A stretch of DNA of 59,274 nucleotides from Paulinella micropora (Eukaryota; Cercozoa; Imbricatea; Euglyphida): the NCBI GenBank assembly GCA_009731375.1, contig BJOX01000347.1, forward strand, positions 594,285 to 653,558. The letters run 5' to 3'. The notes beneath the pieces are model-generated. The model was not told the origin of the DNA, made no database searches, and saw only the letters and a list, made by a program, of their open reading frames with translations. Shown here piece by piece: positions 38,273 through 46,208 of the stretch (positions are counted from its first letter, which is position 1; every line of letters starts with the position of its first letter). A program made the position numbers and the translations under genes.

Positions 38273-39568
38273 TTAAGAGCTGTCGTAACCGTTGGCGGGC
38301 GGACCGCCGCCTATGATAGGCGGGAGCGGCTTGACCGTTGTGCCGGCGTTCGTGTACATGAAATTGGGCTTGAACGGCGCAGCTTGCAGCTGGTTCTGCT
38401 GTGCAAACCGCTCTGCCGCCAGCTTCTCGGCGTCCCGGGTCTGCTGGTCCAGCTTCTGGAGGATCTCCTTGTCCCGCTGGGCCATGGTCTTTCCGTCCTT
38501 TTTGAGGCGCTGTCTCGCTCTGTCGCCGTAGAATAACATTCTTTGCATCATCTCTCGCTCTTGGCGCGACATGCCCTTGAGCGAAGACGGTAGCCAGCTC
38601 GGAGCGCGGTACGCCAGCTGTTTCAGTCTCTCTTGCTTCTGGATGTCCGCGCGGCTCGGCGGCTTGGGCGGGTCTGGCCCTCTGAGGATGACTTCGCCAT
38701 CTGGTAACGAAGCTGGAGCGAGCCAGGACTTATAGTTTAACTCCAGCCTGTCTAAATGCTCGTGGTAAATCATTGCAGCATGCCGCGTTCCCACGTTGCG
38801 CTCATCCGTGCATTGGGCAAAGTGAGCCATAAACTCCTTTTTGGGAAAGAGCTGGCCGAAATTCTCCCACAAATTAGTAAGAGTCCGCTGCACTTTCGAG
38901 TTGAACATGATGCAATGACTAGTCTGTTCGCGCATAATCGGCGATACGGAGTTCCGCCCGGTGAGGTACTGCACTGCAATGAAGATCGTGATGTTATAGT
39001 GGCGGTATGTACCAAAAAAGTTCTGCATCCAGCGGTCGGTCGAGTCGATGATGCCAACCAGGTCGTCAAAAACAATGAACGACGGCTCCAGGTACTTGTT
39101 CTCCAGGTAGCGCTTCTTGAGATTTTCCACGTAGTTCTGCAAGATGTCCATCCTGAACCCTTCGTAGATCTTGCAGTGCTGCTCGCTCGCAAAATGAAAA
39201 GAAAAGCTGTTCTTGAACTTGGTGCGAACCATGACCAGGCCGTACTGGAAGGGGTCCTTCTTGCGCGCGCACAGGCTGTACAAGAGCCATTTCAGGAAAT
39301 GGGTCTTGCCGCGTTCCGACTTGCCGACTAGCACGAACAGCTGCCCCGCTCCCTTTTCGCGCGGGTAGAAGACTTCGATGTTCCGCTTGAACTCGGTCGG
39401 CTGCAGCTGCTCTGCCGGCTGCTGCTCTTTCTTCTTCTTCTTCTTGCCCTTGTCTTTCTGCTTGTCGACATAGTCGAGTATCTTTTCCTCGATGGTCTTC
39501 TCGCCAAGCTGCTGTTCCGGCTCCGGCAGCCGTTCGACCGGGCCTTCCGGCTGCTGCTGCTGCATCAT
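38273..39568 (-). CDS. A32-type genome-packaging ATPase
   Basis: A 431-aa ATPase. Walker A is VGKSERGKTHF (about 81-91), Walker B is FIVFDDL (about 164-170). A following AVQYLTGRNSVSPIMREQTS supplies the 'Q...lp...R' sensor region of the FtsK-HerA packaging ATPases. An N-terminal KKKKKK tract (about 42-48) and a long C-terminal Arg/Lys/Gln extension (about 310-431) are additions to the core. It drives DNA into the capsid formed by the MCP at 46209. The start shares a 34-bp bidirectional promoter with the small gene at 39603. Confidence 0.88.
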   Translation of the reverse strand: MMQQQQPEGPVERLPEPEQQLGEKTIEEKILDYVDKQKDKGKKKKKKEQQPAEQLQPTEFKRNIEVFYPREKGAGQLFVLVGKSERGKTHFLKWLLYSLCARKKDPFQYGLVMVRTKFKNSFSFHFASEQHCKIYEGFRMDILQNYVENLKKRYLENKYLEPSFIVFDDLVGIIDSTDRWMQNFFGTYRHYNITIFIAVQYLTGRNSVSPIMREQTSHCIMFNSKVQRTLTNLWENFGQLFPKKEFMAHFAQCTDERNVGTRHAAMIYHEHLDRLELNYKSWLAPASLPDGEVILRGPDPPKPPSRADIQKQERLKQLAYRAPSWLPSSLKGMSRQEREMMQRMLFYGDRARQRLKKDGKTMAQRDKEILQKLDQQTRDAEKLAAERFAQQNQLQAAPFKPNFMYTNAGTTVKPLPPIIGGGPPANGYDSS

Positions 39569-39602
39569 TTTTTTAAAACTTCTCCTCGAATATTAAAAAA
39601 AG

Positions 39603-39746
39603 ATGCCACTAATCACCGACAGGACGCGCTTGCTAGTCAAGCAGGCCGACCCAGCCAAGGCGGCAGTGGAGGCCGCGCTGTCTGCCAAGAAGCCCCAAAA
39701 ACCGAAGAAGAAGAAGCCAGCGGACATTGTTAAGAAGGGCAAGTGA
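39603..39746 (+). CDS. 47-aa basic protein
   Basis: A small ORF with ATG at 39603 and TGA at 39744. The protein starts MPLITDRTRLLVKQADPAKA and ends in a run of Lys/Pro (KKPQKPKKKKPADIVKKG). It is divergent from the ATPase and lies 43 bp before the next gene. The position in an otherwise gapless region and the strong basic composition support it as a real gene, possibly a DNA-condensing or virion protein. Confidence 0.5.
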   Translation: MPLITDRTRLLVKQADPAKAAVEAALSAKKPQKPKKKKPADIVKKGK

Positions 39747-39789
39747 GATTTTTTAATTTTCGTTGCACAGATTTTGACAGAAGGAAAAC

Positions 39790-40872
39790 ATGAAGCCCTG
39801 GCGCAAGAGGCACGCCGGCCGCGCTTTTACCAGCGATGCGCCGTTGCCTTTCAAGAAGCAGCGCACTGGCTTTGTCGGTGGCGCTTCGGCCGAGATGGCG
39901 GCCAGGACCAGGGAAATCATGAAATATGCTAACCCGCAGCTCTCTGCCGTGCTGGATGCGGTCGCGCCTGCTGCCAGCACTGGCTCGCCAATCCCCACCG
40001 CTCCGCCGCTGCCGGCGACTGGCACAGGCTCGCCAATCCCCGCCGCCCCGCCGCTGTCGGCGACCGGCGCAGGCCCGTCAATCCCCGCCGCCCCGCCGCT
40101 GCCGGCCGACACGGGCGCGAAGGCAGGCACGAAAGCTGCCGCGGGTGCATCGACGCTGGACTCAATCGACTCGGAACAGAAGCTCTGGGAGCTGGCGTCC
40201 AAAATGTCTGGCCGCCCAATCGAAGAGCTGAAAAAAGAAAAGGCGACAAACGCGATGCATGCTAAGTACGAAGAGCTGCGCCAAAAACGAGACGACGGAG
40301 TCATAACAAAAGAGGAATATTCCAGTCAGTTTAAGGAGGCGTACAAGGAATGGAGAAAAGAAATTATCAAGGCGGCTTCGGACCCGACAGAGGCGCTGAT
40401 GCAGTCCATCAAGGCCGGCAAGAAGCTCAAGAAAGTCGACCAAAAGACACAAAAGGCGGCTTCGACAGACCCACAAGACGAGATTAATCAAGCGATCAAG
40501 GCGGGCGGTAAGCTTAAGAAAGTCGACAAAGCGGCGCACGCGGCCGCTAAAAAGGCAGCCGAAGAGAAAGAAAAGACCGAGAAGCCCACGGTGATGGACC
40601 AGCTCAAGAAGGGTGCTACGCTCAAGAAAGCCGACCTGAAGACACAAGAAGCTATACACCAAGTAGCAGCGTACCAAGCGAACAAGACTCCCAAACAAGA
40701 AGAGAAACTGAGGGCCTGGTCACACAAGCTGGGCGAAGCGATAACCGAGCTCGAGGCGCTGATTAAGAAAGAGGAAGACCTTCACGGCAAGTCGGACGAG
40801 ACAGAAGCCATAAGAAAGAAAAAGGCCAGGCTGGTGGCCAGGAAGAAGATCATAGAAGAGGGGCTCAAATGA
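39790..40872 (+). CDS. Proline-rich, triple-WH2 protein (candidate actin nucleator)
   Basis: A 360-aa protein. Residues 63-105 hold three proline-rich repeats of the form GSPIPxAPPLxA. Residues about 200-285 carry three WH2-like actin-binding motifs: EALMQSIKAGKKLKKVDQ (Gly210), DEINQAIKAGGKLKKVDK (Gly239) and TVMDQLKKGATLKKADL (Gly275). The hydrophobic helix followed by LKKV is what WASP, Spire and VopF/L motifs use to bind actin monomers. Charged helical linkers of about 30 residues separate them. No acidic-Trp Arp2/3 motif is present, so nucleation would be by tandem WH2. The N-terminus (residues 43-52, IMKYANPQLS) is shared with the next gene. A structural virion role is the alternative. 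Confidence 0.6.
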   Translation: MKPWRKRHAGRAFTSDAPLPFKKQRTGFVGGASAEMAARTREIMKYANPQLSAVLDAVAPAASTGSPIPTAPPLPATGTGSPIPAAPPLSATGAGPSIPAAPPLPADTGAKAGTKAAAGASTLDSIDSEQKLWELASKMSGRPIEELKKEKATNAMHAKYEELRQKRDDGVITKEEYSSQFKEAYKEWRKEIIKAASDPTEALMQSIKAGKKLKKVDQKTQKAASTDPQDEINQAIKAGGKLKKVDKAAHAAAKKAAEEKEKTEKPTVMDQLKKGATLKKADLKTQEAIHQVAAYQANKTPKQEEKLRAWSHKLGEAITELEALIKKEEDLHGKSDETEAIRKKKARLVARKKIIEEGLK

Positions 40873-40905
40873 TTTTTTTTCCTGACGATCAGTAAACAAA
40901 TACTG

Positions 40906-43044
40906 ATGTTTGCTCCAAACTGTCCGTGGATCAGCACCCGGCCGGTAGTAGCGGGCAATTCTCACAAGAGGCCGGCCTGGCTGGATGAATCGCCTATGCC
41001 AAAGCGGCTCAAGCGACCGGAAAACCAGGGCCCCGTGGCAGTCTCTGCCAAGGCCCGCGGCCTCATGCACTACGCAAATCCTAACCTCGGCGCGGCCATG
41101 CAGCTGCTGGAGCCGGCGGAGGCGGCGCCGGCAATCGCAGTGCCCGCAAAGACAGAAGAAGCGAAGGGGCCGAAGGCTGTAGAACAAAAGAAGAAGGAAG
41201 AGGAGCCGAAGGCCGCAGAAACAAAAGAGAAGGAAGAGGGGCCGAAGGCCACAGAACACGACAAGGAAAAGACGGAGGAGACGGAAGAGGGGCCGAAGGC
41301 CGACGAGCCAGAGAAGATGGAAGAAGACGAGGAGGGGGAAGAGGAAGACGAATCAGGGGTGACTGAGGAGGAAGAGCACGAGCCAGAGAAGGCGAAGGAG
41401 GACAAAGAAGAACCGAAAAAGGCCGCAGAGACGAAGGAAGAGGACAAGGAGCCCCCAAAGGCAGCGGAGATGAAGGAAGAGGACGAAGAGCCGAAGAAAG
41501 AAGAACTAAAAGAGAGCGAGGACGGCCAAGTGGAAGAGGGGCAGGAAGAAGACGAGCCGCCCCCTCCTCCCGCCAAGAAGTCCGCGTCTGCCGCCACAAA
41601 GCCGCACAAGAGCATGCCGCCGTACGTCACGCCACAAACCAAGGCCGACGCGGCTACCCTCCTGCAGGCTACCAATAACAAGGACTTCGGTTCGTTTCTT
41701 TCTACCATAATGGGCGGATCAGACCCGTTTACCAAATGGAAAGAGAAGCTGCTCGAGCCCACGGCCGGCGTTCTGGTTCCTAGCTCGGCACTCAACCTTG
41801 CTTTCTCCCGGCTGCAGGTAGCGCTCAACGAATATAATCCCGACCCAATCGACGTGGCAGTGGCGATGCACCAGGCCACCGAGCTGTACGAGGACGAAAA
41901 ACACGAATATGAGGTGGCCAAGCTATACGCAGAGACCACCGCCACACTCAAGAAGGCAGAGCAACAAAAGGAGTTAGCCGAAGCGGAGGCCAAGAAAGTG
42001 GAAGCCAAGAAGAAGCTCAACGAATCCGCCCAGGAGAAGCTGAACACCGAGGGAGACTTGTTGGAAACCACCACCCAGGCCGCCAAGCAAGAGGCAGAGG
42101 CCAAGGTCCAAAGAGAAAAGGCCCAGGAGGAAATCGCAAATCTGGACAAATTGACGGCACAGGCAACACAGGACGCCAAGGATATGAGCGAGCTCAAGAG
42201 CAAAGTAGCCACGAAAGCCAACGCCGCCAAGCTACAGGCGGCCAAGACTGCGATGCTTGCCCAGATCGACGCAGCCGAGAGCAAGCTTGTGGAGGCGGAA
42301 CAAAAAGGGATAATGTCCAAACAACAATTGGCGCAAAAGCAACAAGAGCTGGCCAAAGGCAAGCAAAAGGTCCTGACTATCCAGGTCGGAAAGGCGCTCG
42401 GCGCCGACAAGGTCGCCAGTGCGCTGGGCACGATCGCGGCCGTCGGTGGAGGGGTCGGCAGCTTGATCGGCGCTCTTGTTGGCGGCTCCGCTGACGTGGT
42501 CGGCACTACGATCGGCAGCGCAGCCAACAGCGCTGCGCCAGGCCTTGGGGGTGGTATAGGCAGCTTGGCGACGGGCGTGGGCAGCGTAGCAAGCGAAGGA
42601 GGCAAGCTGCTCGGGGGCGCAGGAGTAAAACTCATAGAGGGCTTAGGTGGCCTGACAGAAGGCACCGGCAAGCTTCTGCTGACAGGAGCAGACATGACAA
42701 CGGGCACGGTGAAAAACCTCCTGTCATACGCCGTGACCAGCGACACGAGCCGCTTACCTCCACAAATCGAGTGGTCAGATGACGGCAAGCAACAATTGGC
42801 ACAGGAGTTTAAGTACGGCAATGTCGGTGAGCTTCTCGGCACCAATGCCACTGCTGCAGACGCGGCACTGTGGATTTTGCGTGCCTTGCCTAACAACCTC
42901 TCTGGTTTCCAGCAAGAGAGGGCTCAGAAACTCGAGAAGGCTATCCAGCAAAAAGACAATGAAGGAATACGAGAGGCATTGTCCGGTCTCAAGGCAGTCC
43001 TCGACGCGGACCAGATCATGTACGCGTTCAGGGGCACTCAGTGA
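40906..43044 (+). CDS. Large acidic, coiled-coil, glycine-rich virion-type protein
   Basis: A 712-aa protein in four blocks: an N-terminal segment related to the previous gene (MPKRLKRP and GLMHYANPNLGAAMQ); a very acidic Glu/Lys tract (about 85-225); a folded part then a long coiled coil (about 330-490, with LAEAEAKKVEAKKKL); and a hydrophobic Gly/Ala-rich region (about 500-610, with GGGVGSLIGALVGG) that could insert in a membrane. The C-terminal 90 residues are ordinary. I do not recognise a family; a minor structural protein or entry machine component is plausible. Confidence 0.6.
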   Translation: MFAPNCPWISTRPVVAGNSHKRPAWLDESPMPKRLKRPENQGPVAVSAKARGLMHYANPNLGAAMQLLEPAEAAPAIAVPAKTEEAKGPKAVEQKKKEEEPKAAETKEKEEGPKATEHDKEKTEETEEGPKADEPEKMEEDEEGEEEDESGVTEEEEHEPEKAKEDKEEPKKAAETKEEDKEPPKAAEMKEEDEEPKKEELKESEDGQVEEGQEEDEPPPPPAKKSASAATKPHKSMPPYVTPQTKADAATLLQATNNKDFGSFLSTIMGGSDPFTKWKEKLLEPTAGVLVPSSALNLAFSRLQVALNEYNPDPIDVAVAMHQATELYEDEKHEYEVAKLYAETTATLKKAEQQKELAEAEAKKVEAKKKLNESAQEKLNTEGDLLETTTQAAKQEAEAKVQREKAQEEIANLDKLTAQATQDAKDMSELKSKVATKANAAKLQAAKTAMLAQIDAAESKLVEAEQKGIMSKQQLAQKQQELAKGKQKVLTIQVGKALGADKVASALGTIAAVGGGVGSLIGALVGGSADVVGTTIGSAANSAAPGLGGGIGSLATGVGSVASEGGKLLGGAGVKLIEGLGGLTEGTGKLLLTGADMTTGTVKNLLSYAVTSDTSRLPPQIEWSDDGKQQLAQEFKYGNVGELLGTNATAADAALWILRALPNNLSGFQQERAQKLEKAIQQKDNEGIREALSGLKAVLDADQIMYAFRGTQ

Positions 43045-43088
43045 AAAAAAAATAAACTGACTGCTTGCCAAAACAAGGAGAGAAAAAA

Positions 43089-43355
43089 ATGCAACACCTG
43101 GCTTTTTTCGATCCGACCTTGGCGCTGGCCTTGGGCAAAGTCAACGAGGCGCAGTCGCGCGTCGCGGGGCAGAAACGCCGACAGCAAGAGGACGCCGAAA
43201 AAAAGGCGATCGAGGTCCTGCAGACTACCGTGGCCGAAGCGCCCATTGAAAAGGTGTTTAAGCAGCCGGCCATTGCCGATGCCACCATCTTGTTGGAAGT
43301 AACACCTGAACAGGCCACCCGCTGCGAACAGCAGCTGATTGGTGGCGGCAAATAA
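43089..43355 (+). CDS. Unknown 88-aa protein
   Basis: Start at ATG 43089 behind a purine-rich AGAAAAAA leader (an in-frame TTG upstream at 43065 is less likely). The protein begins MQHLAFFDPTLALALGKVNE, followed by a charged helix and a more hydrophobic end. It sits between two presumed virion genes and may be structural. Confidence 0.5.
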   Translation: MQHLAFFDPTLALALGKVNEAQSRVAGQKRRQQEDAEKKAIEVLQTTVAEAPIEKVFKQPAIADATILLEVTPEQATRCEQQLIGGGK

Positions 43356-43400
43356 TTAAAAATTTTTTTTCTTGTCGGGCAGATTAACTATACCAACAAA

Positions 43401-43997
43401 ATGAGCGGACACCGAGGCCCTGTCGTGCCGCTAGTCAACACCGGCGAAGAGAAGTCGTCGGCCGCCCAGGCCAACCAGGTCGAGCATGGTACCGAGACCA
43501 GGCCGATTATCCAGACCGACTCGCTCGCTACCAGCTCGATCATCTATTCGGCCCTTTCGGCCGCGGGCGCGGGCGCCGGGGCAGGCACCATGAAACAGAT
43601 GAAGGAGGTGGCACAGCGCCTGTCACAGAACTCGCTGGCTCCTTGGTATAAGGGAGCGGTCCTGCTCGTCGGTACGCCCGTGGAGATCGAGGCAGTGTAC
43701 GGAAAAGACTTCCGCAAGAAGAACTGTGCCGCTGACATCAACGGCGCCGCGCCTGCCGACTGGGGTGCAGACGGTGCCAACATGTTGCCCTGGCTTACGG
43801 AGCTCCGAAGAACGTACGGCAACGGGTGGGAAGGCTGTATGCAAGTGGCAGCTTTCGTGGAACAGTACCAATCGGCCAAGCTCCGTGACCAGCAATGGGC
43901 GGCTATCCCTGCAGTTTCTACCCTCGATCGCGAGAATGGCTCCGTGCGCGGCTGGACCACCATCCACGAGCCCGGAAATGCGCACCTGATCGGATAG
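43401..43997 (+). CDS. Unknown 198-aa protein
   Basis: Begins MSGHRGPVVPLVNTG. A small-residue stretch (SALSAAGAGAGAGTMKQM) lies near residue 55, and a tryptophan-containing second half follows (SLAPWYKGAVLLVGTPVEI, GANMLPWLTELRRTYGNGWE). Located in the structural block; no family recognised. Confidence 0.55.
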   Translation: MSGHRGPVVPLVNTGEEKSSAAQANQVEHGTETRPIIQTDSLATSSIIYSALSAAGAGAGAGTMKQMKEVAQRLSQNSLAPWYKGAVLLVGTPVEIEAVYGKDFRKKNCAADINGAAPADWGADGANMLPWLTELRRTYGNGWEGCMQVAAFVEQYQSAKLRDQQWAAIPAVSTLDRENGSVRGWTTIHEPGNAHLIG

Positions 43998-44036
43998 AAA
44001 AATTAATCTTAATTGTACAAAGGACAAAGGGAGAGC

Positions 44037-44693
44037 ATGACAGACCCATTTGCCAATCTCGAACCACCCACCGACCCACTTCCGCCTGTCACCGAAGCTA
44101 AAGCGGCGGTAGCAGCCCCGCCTCCTACTAAGCGTCGCCGGACAGCAGGCCCTTCTCAAGCGAGCCTGGCACGGCGTCTAGGAACAGCGCCAGCGGGGCC
44201 AGAAGACCCCGTGCTACGCGATGACCCCAACTACCGGCTCTTGTGCGCTTATGGCCGCAGCGCCCTGATCGGCCCCAAGCTCAAGAAGGCGCACATCAAC
44301 TGTGACCCAAAAACTCTGCGCAGGCTGCCCAAGCAGAAGCTGCCGCTGTTGTTGGACGAAGTAGAGGAAGTACTGGAAGGTGAACTGTCGGGCGAGCTGG
44401 CGGACGCCGTGCTCAAGCAAGGGCTCGTGTGCCTCGAAAACCTAGTAGCGAACCGATCGCGTTACCAGATCGCTGGCACGACCGAGGCCTGCTTTGCCAA
44501 TGACCGGTGGTGCTTCTTGCTCGAGCGGGCCAAGCTGCGCGCGGGCATCGGGCTGCAGCGCCTGGACCCTATGACTGAACTGGCCCTGCTGACGGCACAA
44601 ACTGCCGCCATCACCCATGCCAAGAACACGATCTTTGTAGCACAGCCGAGCCAAGCCACAAATCTGGACGCACCAGCGCCTGCAGTTCAATAA
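44037..44693 (+). CDS. Unknown 218-aa protein
   Basis: Start at ATG 44037 after GGGAGAGC. The first 40 residues are Pro-rich and contain PPPTKRRRTAG, an NLS-like tract. The remainder is helical (NYRLLCAYGRSALIGPKLKK, LPLLLDEVEEVLEGELSGEL, CFLLERAKLRAG). Not assigned to a family. Confidence 0.55.
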   Translation: MTDPFANLEPPTDPLPPVTEAKAAVAAPPPTKRRRTAGPSQASLARRLGTAPAGPEDPVLRDDPNYRLLCAYGRSALIGPKLKKAHINCDPKTLRRLPKQKLPLLLDEVEEVLEGELSGELADAVLKQGLVCLENLVANRSRYQIAGTTEACFANDRWCFLLERAKLRAGIGLQRLDPMTELALLTAQTAAITHAKNTIFVAQPSQATNLDAPAPAVQ

Positions 44694-44747
44694 TAAAAAA
44701 AAAATTATTTTGTTGTACGCCCATTAAACATCTCTCCGAAAAGAAAA

Positions 44748-45212
44748 ATGTCCGAGGTCGTGAGCGATCTGTTTTCGCTGGAAAACTTTGCCCGGTCAAG
44801 CACGGCGGCCGCTTTTGCCTATGTGGCCGCCCCGGTCGTTATACCGGGCAATGCGATGTTTAGCTTTTCGTCCGTCCCCTTAATAGGGGCAGCCCAGGTC
44901 AGCAAGAGCACTGGCCTGGCGGTCGTGGCCTTTGTGACGGCCACTGCTATTGACCTCATCCAAAGCAGAGTCCTCAACCGCACCAAGGAGGGCCGTCTAG
45001 CCTCGTATCCCAGCCTGGCCGTGCACGTGGCAGGCGGAGGCCTGATGTTCGCCATGTTGCCCCGCCTCCTGAGCAAGGGCCAACTCGGCCTGGTAGGCGA
45101 CAGTGATACCGCCAAGCAGTTGTTCTTGGTCGGCGCACTTTCGGAAGTGTTCAGCCAGTACTTCTACGAGGGCTACCTGAACCCCGCGAGCCAAGGACAC
45201 TACCGCTTCTAA
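44748..45212 (+). CDS. Multi-span membrane protein
   Basis: A 154-aa protein with about three or four hydrophobic segments (AAAFAYVAAPVVIPG, TGLAVVAFVTATAIDLI, SLAVHVAGGGLMFAMLPRLL, QLFLVGALSEVF). Probably in the internal virion membrane or a host membrane; no family recognised. Confidence 0.6.
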   Translation: MSEVVSDLFSLENFARSSTAAAFAYVAAPVVIPGNAMFSFSSVPLIGAAQVSKSTGLAVVAFVTATAIDLIQSRVLNRTKEGRLASYPSLAVHVAGGGLMFAMLPRLLSKGQLGLVGDSDTAKQLFLVGALSEVFSQYFYEGYLNPASQGHYRF

Positions 45213-45247
45213 AAAAAGAATCTTGTGTAGCTAGTCTAGAGTGAAGA

Positions 45248-45544
45248 ATGCCAGTGGAAGAGGAAGCTCTGTTGGCCTGGGCTCTGATCGTTACAACCGC
45301 TATCATCGTGGTCGGCTGTGTGCGCGCCTGTTGCAAGCGGCTCTTGCGCCCATCAATCTCGTGCGACCTCGACAAGCCGCTGCCCACACACTACGTGACG
45401 CTCGATGACATCCTCCGGCGGCCTTACCAAGCGCCAAGCGCTGCAGAAGCTCTTTGCGGACCTGGAGACTGTGCTGGACAACTGGGGGCTGCTGTCTGCA
45501 GGCGAGAGCAAGGACCTGCGGATGCAGTGGAACTTAGGTCTTGA
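45248..45544 (+). CDS. Small single-span membrane protein, overlapping the next gene
   Basis: A 98-aa frame. A membrane segment, LLAWALIVTTAIIVVGCV, is followed by CCKRLLRP. The last 46 codons overlap the gene at 45405 in another frame and look less protein-like (Cys/Gly/Ala/Arg). The true protein may be shorter in effect, or a frameshift may fuse the membrane segment to the next ORF. Confidence 0.45.
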   Translation: MPVEEEALLAWALIVTTAIIVVGCVRACCKRLLRPSISCDLDKPLPTHYVTLDDILRRPYQAPSAAEALCGPGDCAGQLGAAVCRREQGPADAVELRS

Positions 45545-45788
45545 GCAGCAAGTTGCGACCGTTGAAAAGTTCTTTTTGCCTGCCTACAAGGACGGCAAGC
45601 TCGCCGCGTACGTCCAGAGCGAAGCTGGCATCTGGTTTGAGCTGGCCGCCAAGACTCGTGCTCCGACTCCCGCCCTGCAACAGCTGCAGCAAAGATTTCT
45701 GGCCAAGCAAAGTCTGGCCAAGGACGCTCAGTTCCTGGGACAAATTGCGCAAGTCATGGAACGCATCTGCCAAGTCATTGTCTTTTAA
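45405..45788 (+). CDS. Unknown 127-aa helical protein
   Basis: Starts at ATG 45405 inside the previous frame. The protein is mostly helical (LTKRQALQKLFADLETVLDN, TPALQQLQQRFLAKQSLAKD) and ends in a hydrophobic VMERICQVIVF. Coding bias and length make it more convincing than the tail of the overlapping ORF. Confidence 0.55.
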   Translation: MTSSGGLTKRQALQKLFADLETVLDNWGLLSAGESKDLRMQWNLGLEQQVATVEKFFLPAYKDGKLAAYVQSEAGIWFELAAKTRAPTPALQQLQQRFLAKQSLAKDAQFLGQIAQVMERICQVIVF

Positions 45789-45834
45789 ATAAAAAAATTT
45801 AATTTTCGTGACTTATCAAGTTTAATTAAGAAAG

Positions 45835-46167
45835 ATGGGCAAGCGCACGCGAGAAAGGCACGAGCGGCACACGGCCAAGAAGGCCGCCCGCAAGGACGCC
45901 CGCGCCGCCACCGAACAGCGCATAGGGCGCAGAAAGGCGGAGAGGAGGGAGCGGACCCGCGAAGGGCTGCGGCAGTTTGGCAGCACTCTCAAGTCAGTCA
46001 CGGGCTTTTTCGGCAAGCAGATCGACAAGGTGACCAACATCCCGAAAGAAGCGATGGACACCACCAAGCAGCTGGGCGACAACGCCGAGGGCGGCCTCAA
46101 GTCCATGGCGCTGCCTTTGGCGGTCGGCGCCGCGGCGATCGGGGCCGTCATGATCCTGAAAAAATAA
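45835..46167 (+). CDS. Basic protein with C-terminal membrane anchor
   Basis: A 110-aa protein. The first 50 residues are strongly basic (MGKRTRERHERHTAKKAARK, RKAERRERTREGL). The end, ALPLAVGAAAIGAVMILKK, is a probable membrane helix. Such a protein could link DNA or capsid to the internal membrane. It lies 41 bp before the major capsid gene. Confidence 0.6.
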   Translation: MGKRTRERHERHTAKKAARKDARAATEQRIGRRKAERRERTREGLRQFGSTLKSVTGFFGKQIDKVTNIPKEAMDTTKQLGDNAEGGLKSMALPLAVGAAAIGAVMILKK

Positions 46168-46208
46168 AAAAAATCTTCTTTGTCCTTAATATTATACTGC
46201 CAACGACG

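Noticed and set aside
41070-42896. 608-aa open frame antisense to the 712-aa gene
   Set aside because: It is Ser/Phe/Leu-rich antisense of a Glu/Lys/Ala-rich coding sequence; the sense frame shows domains and the antisense does not.
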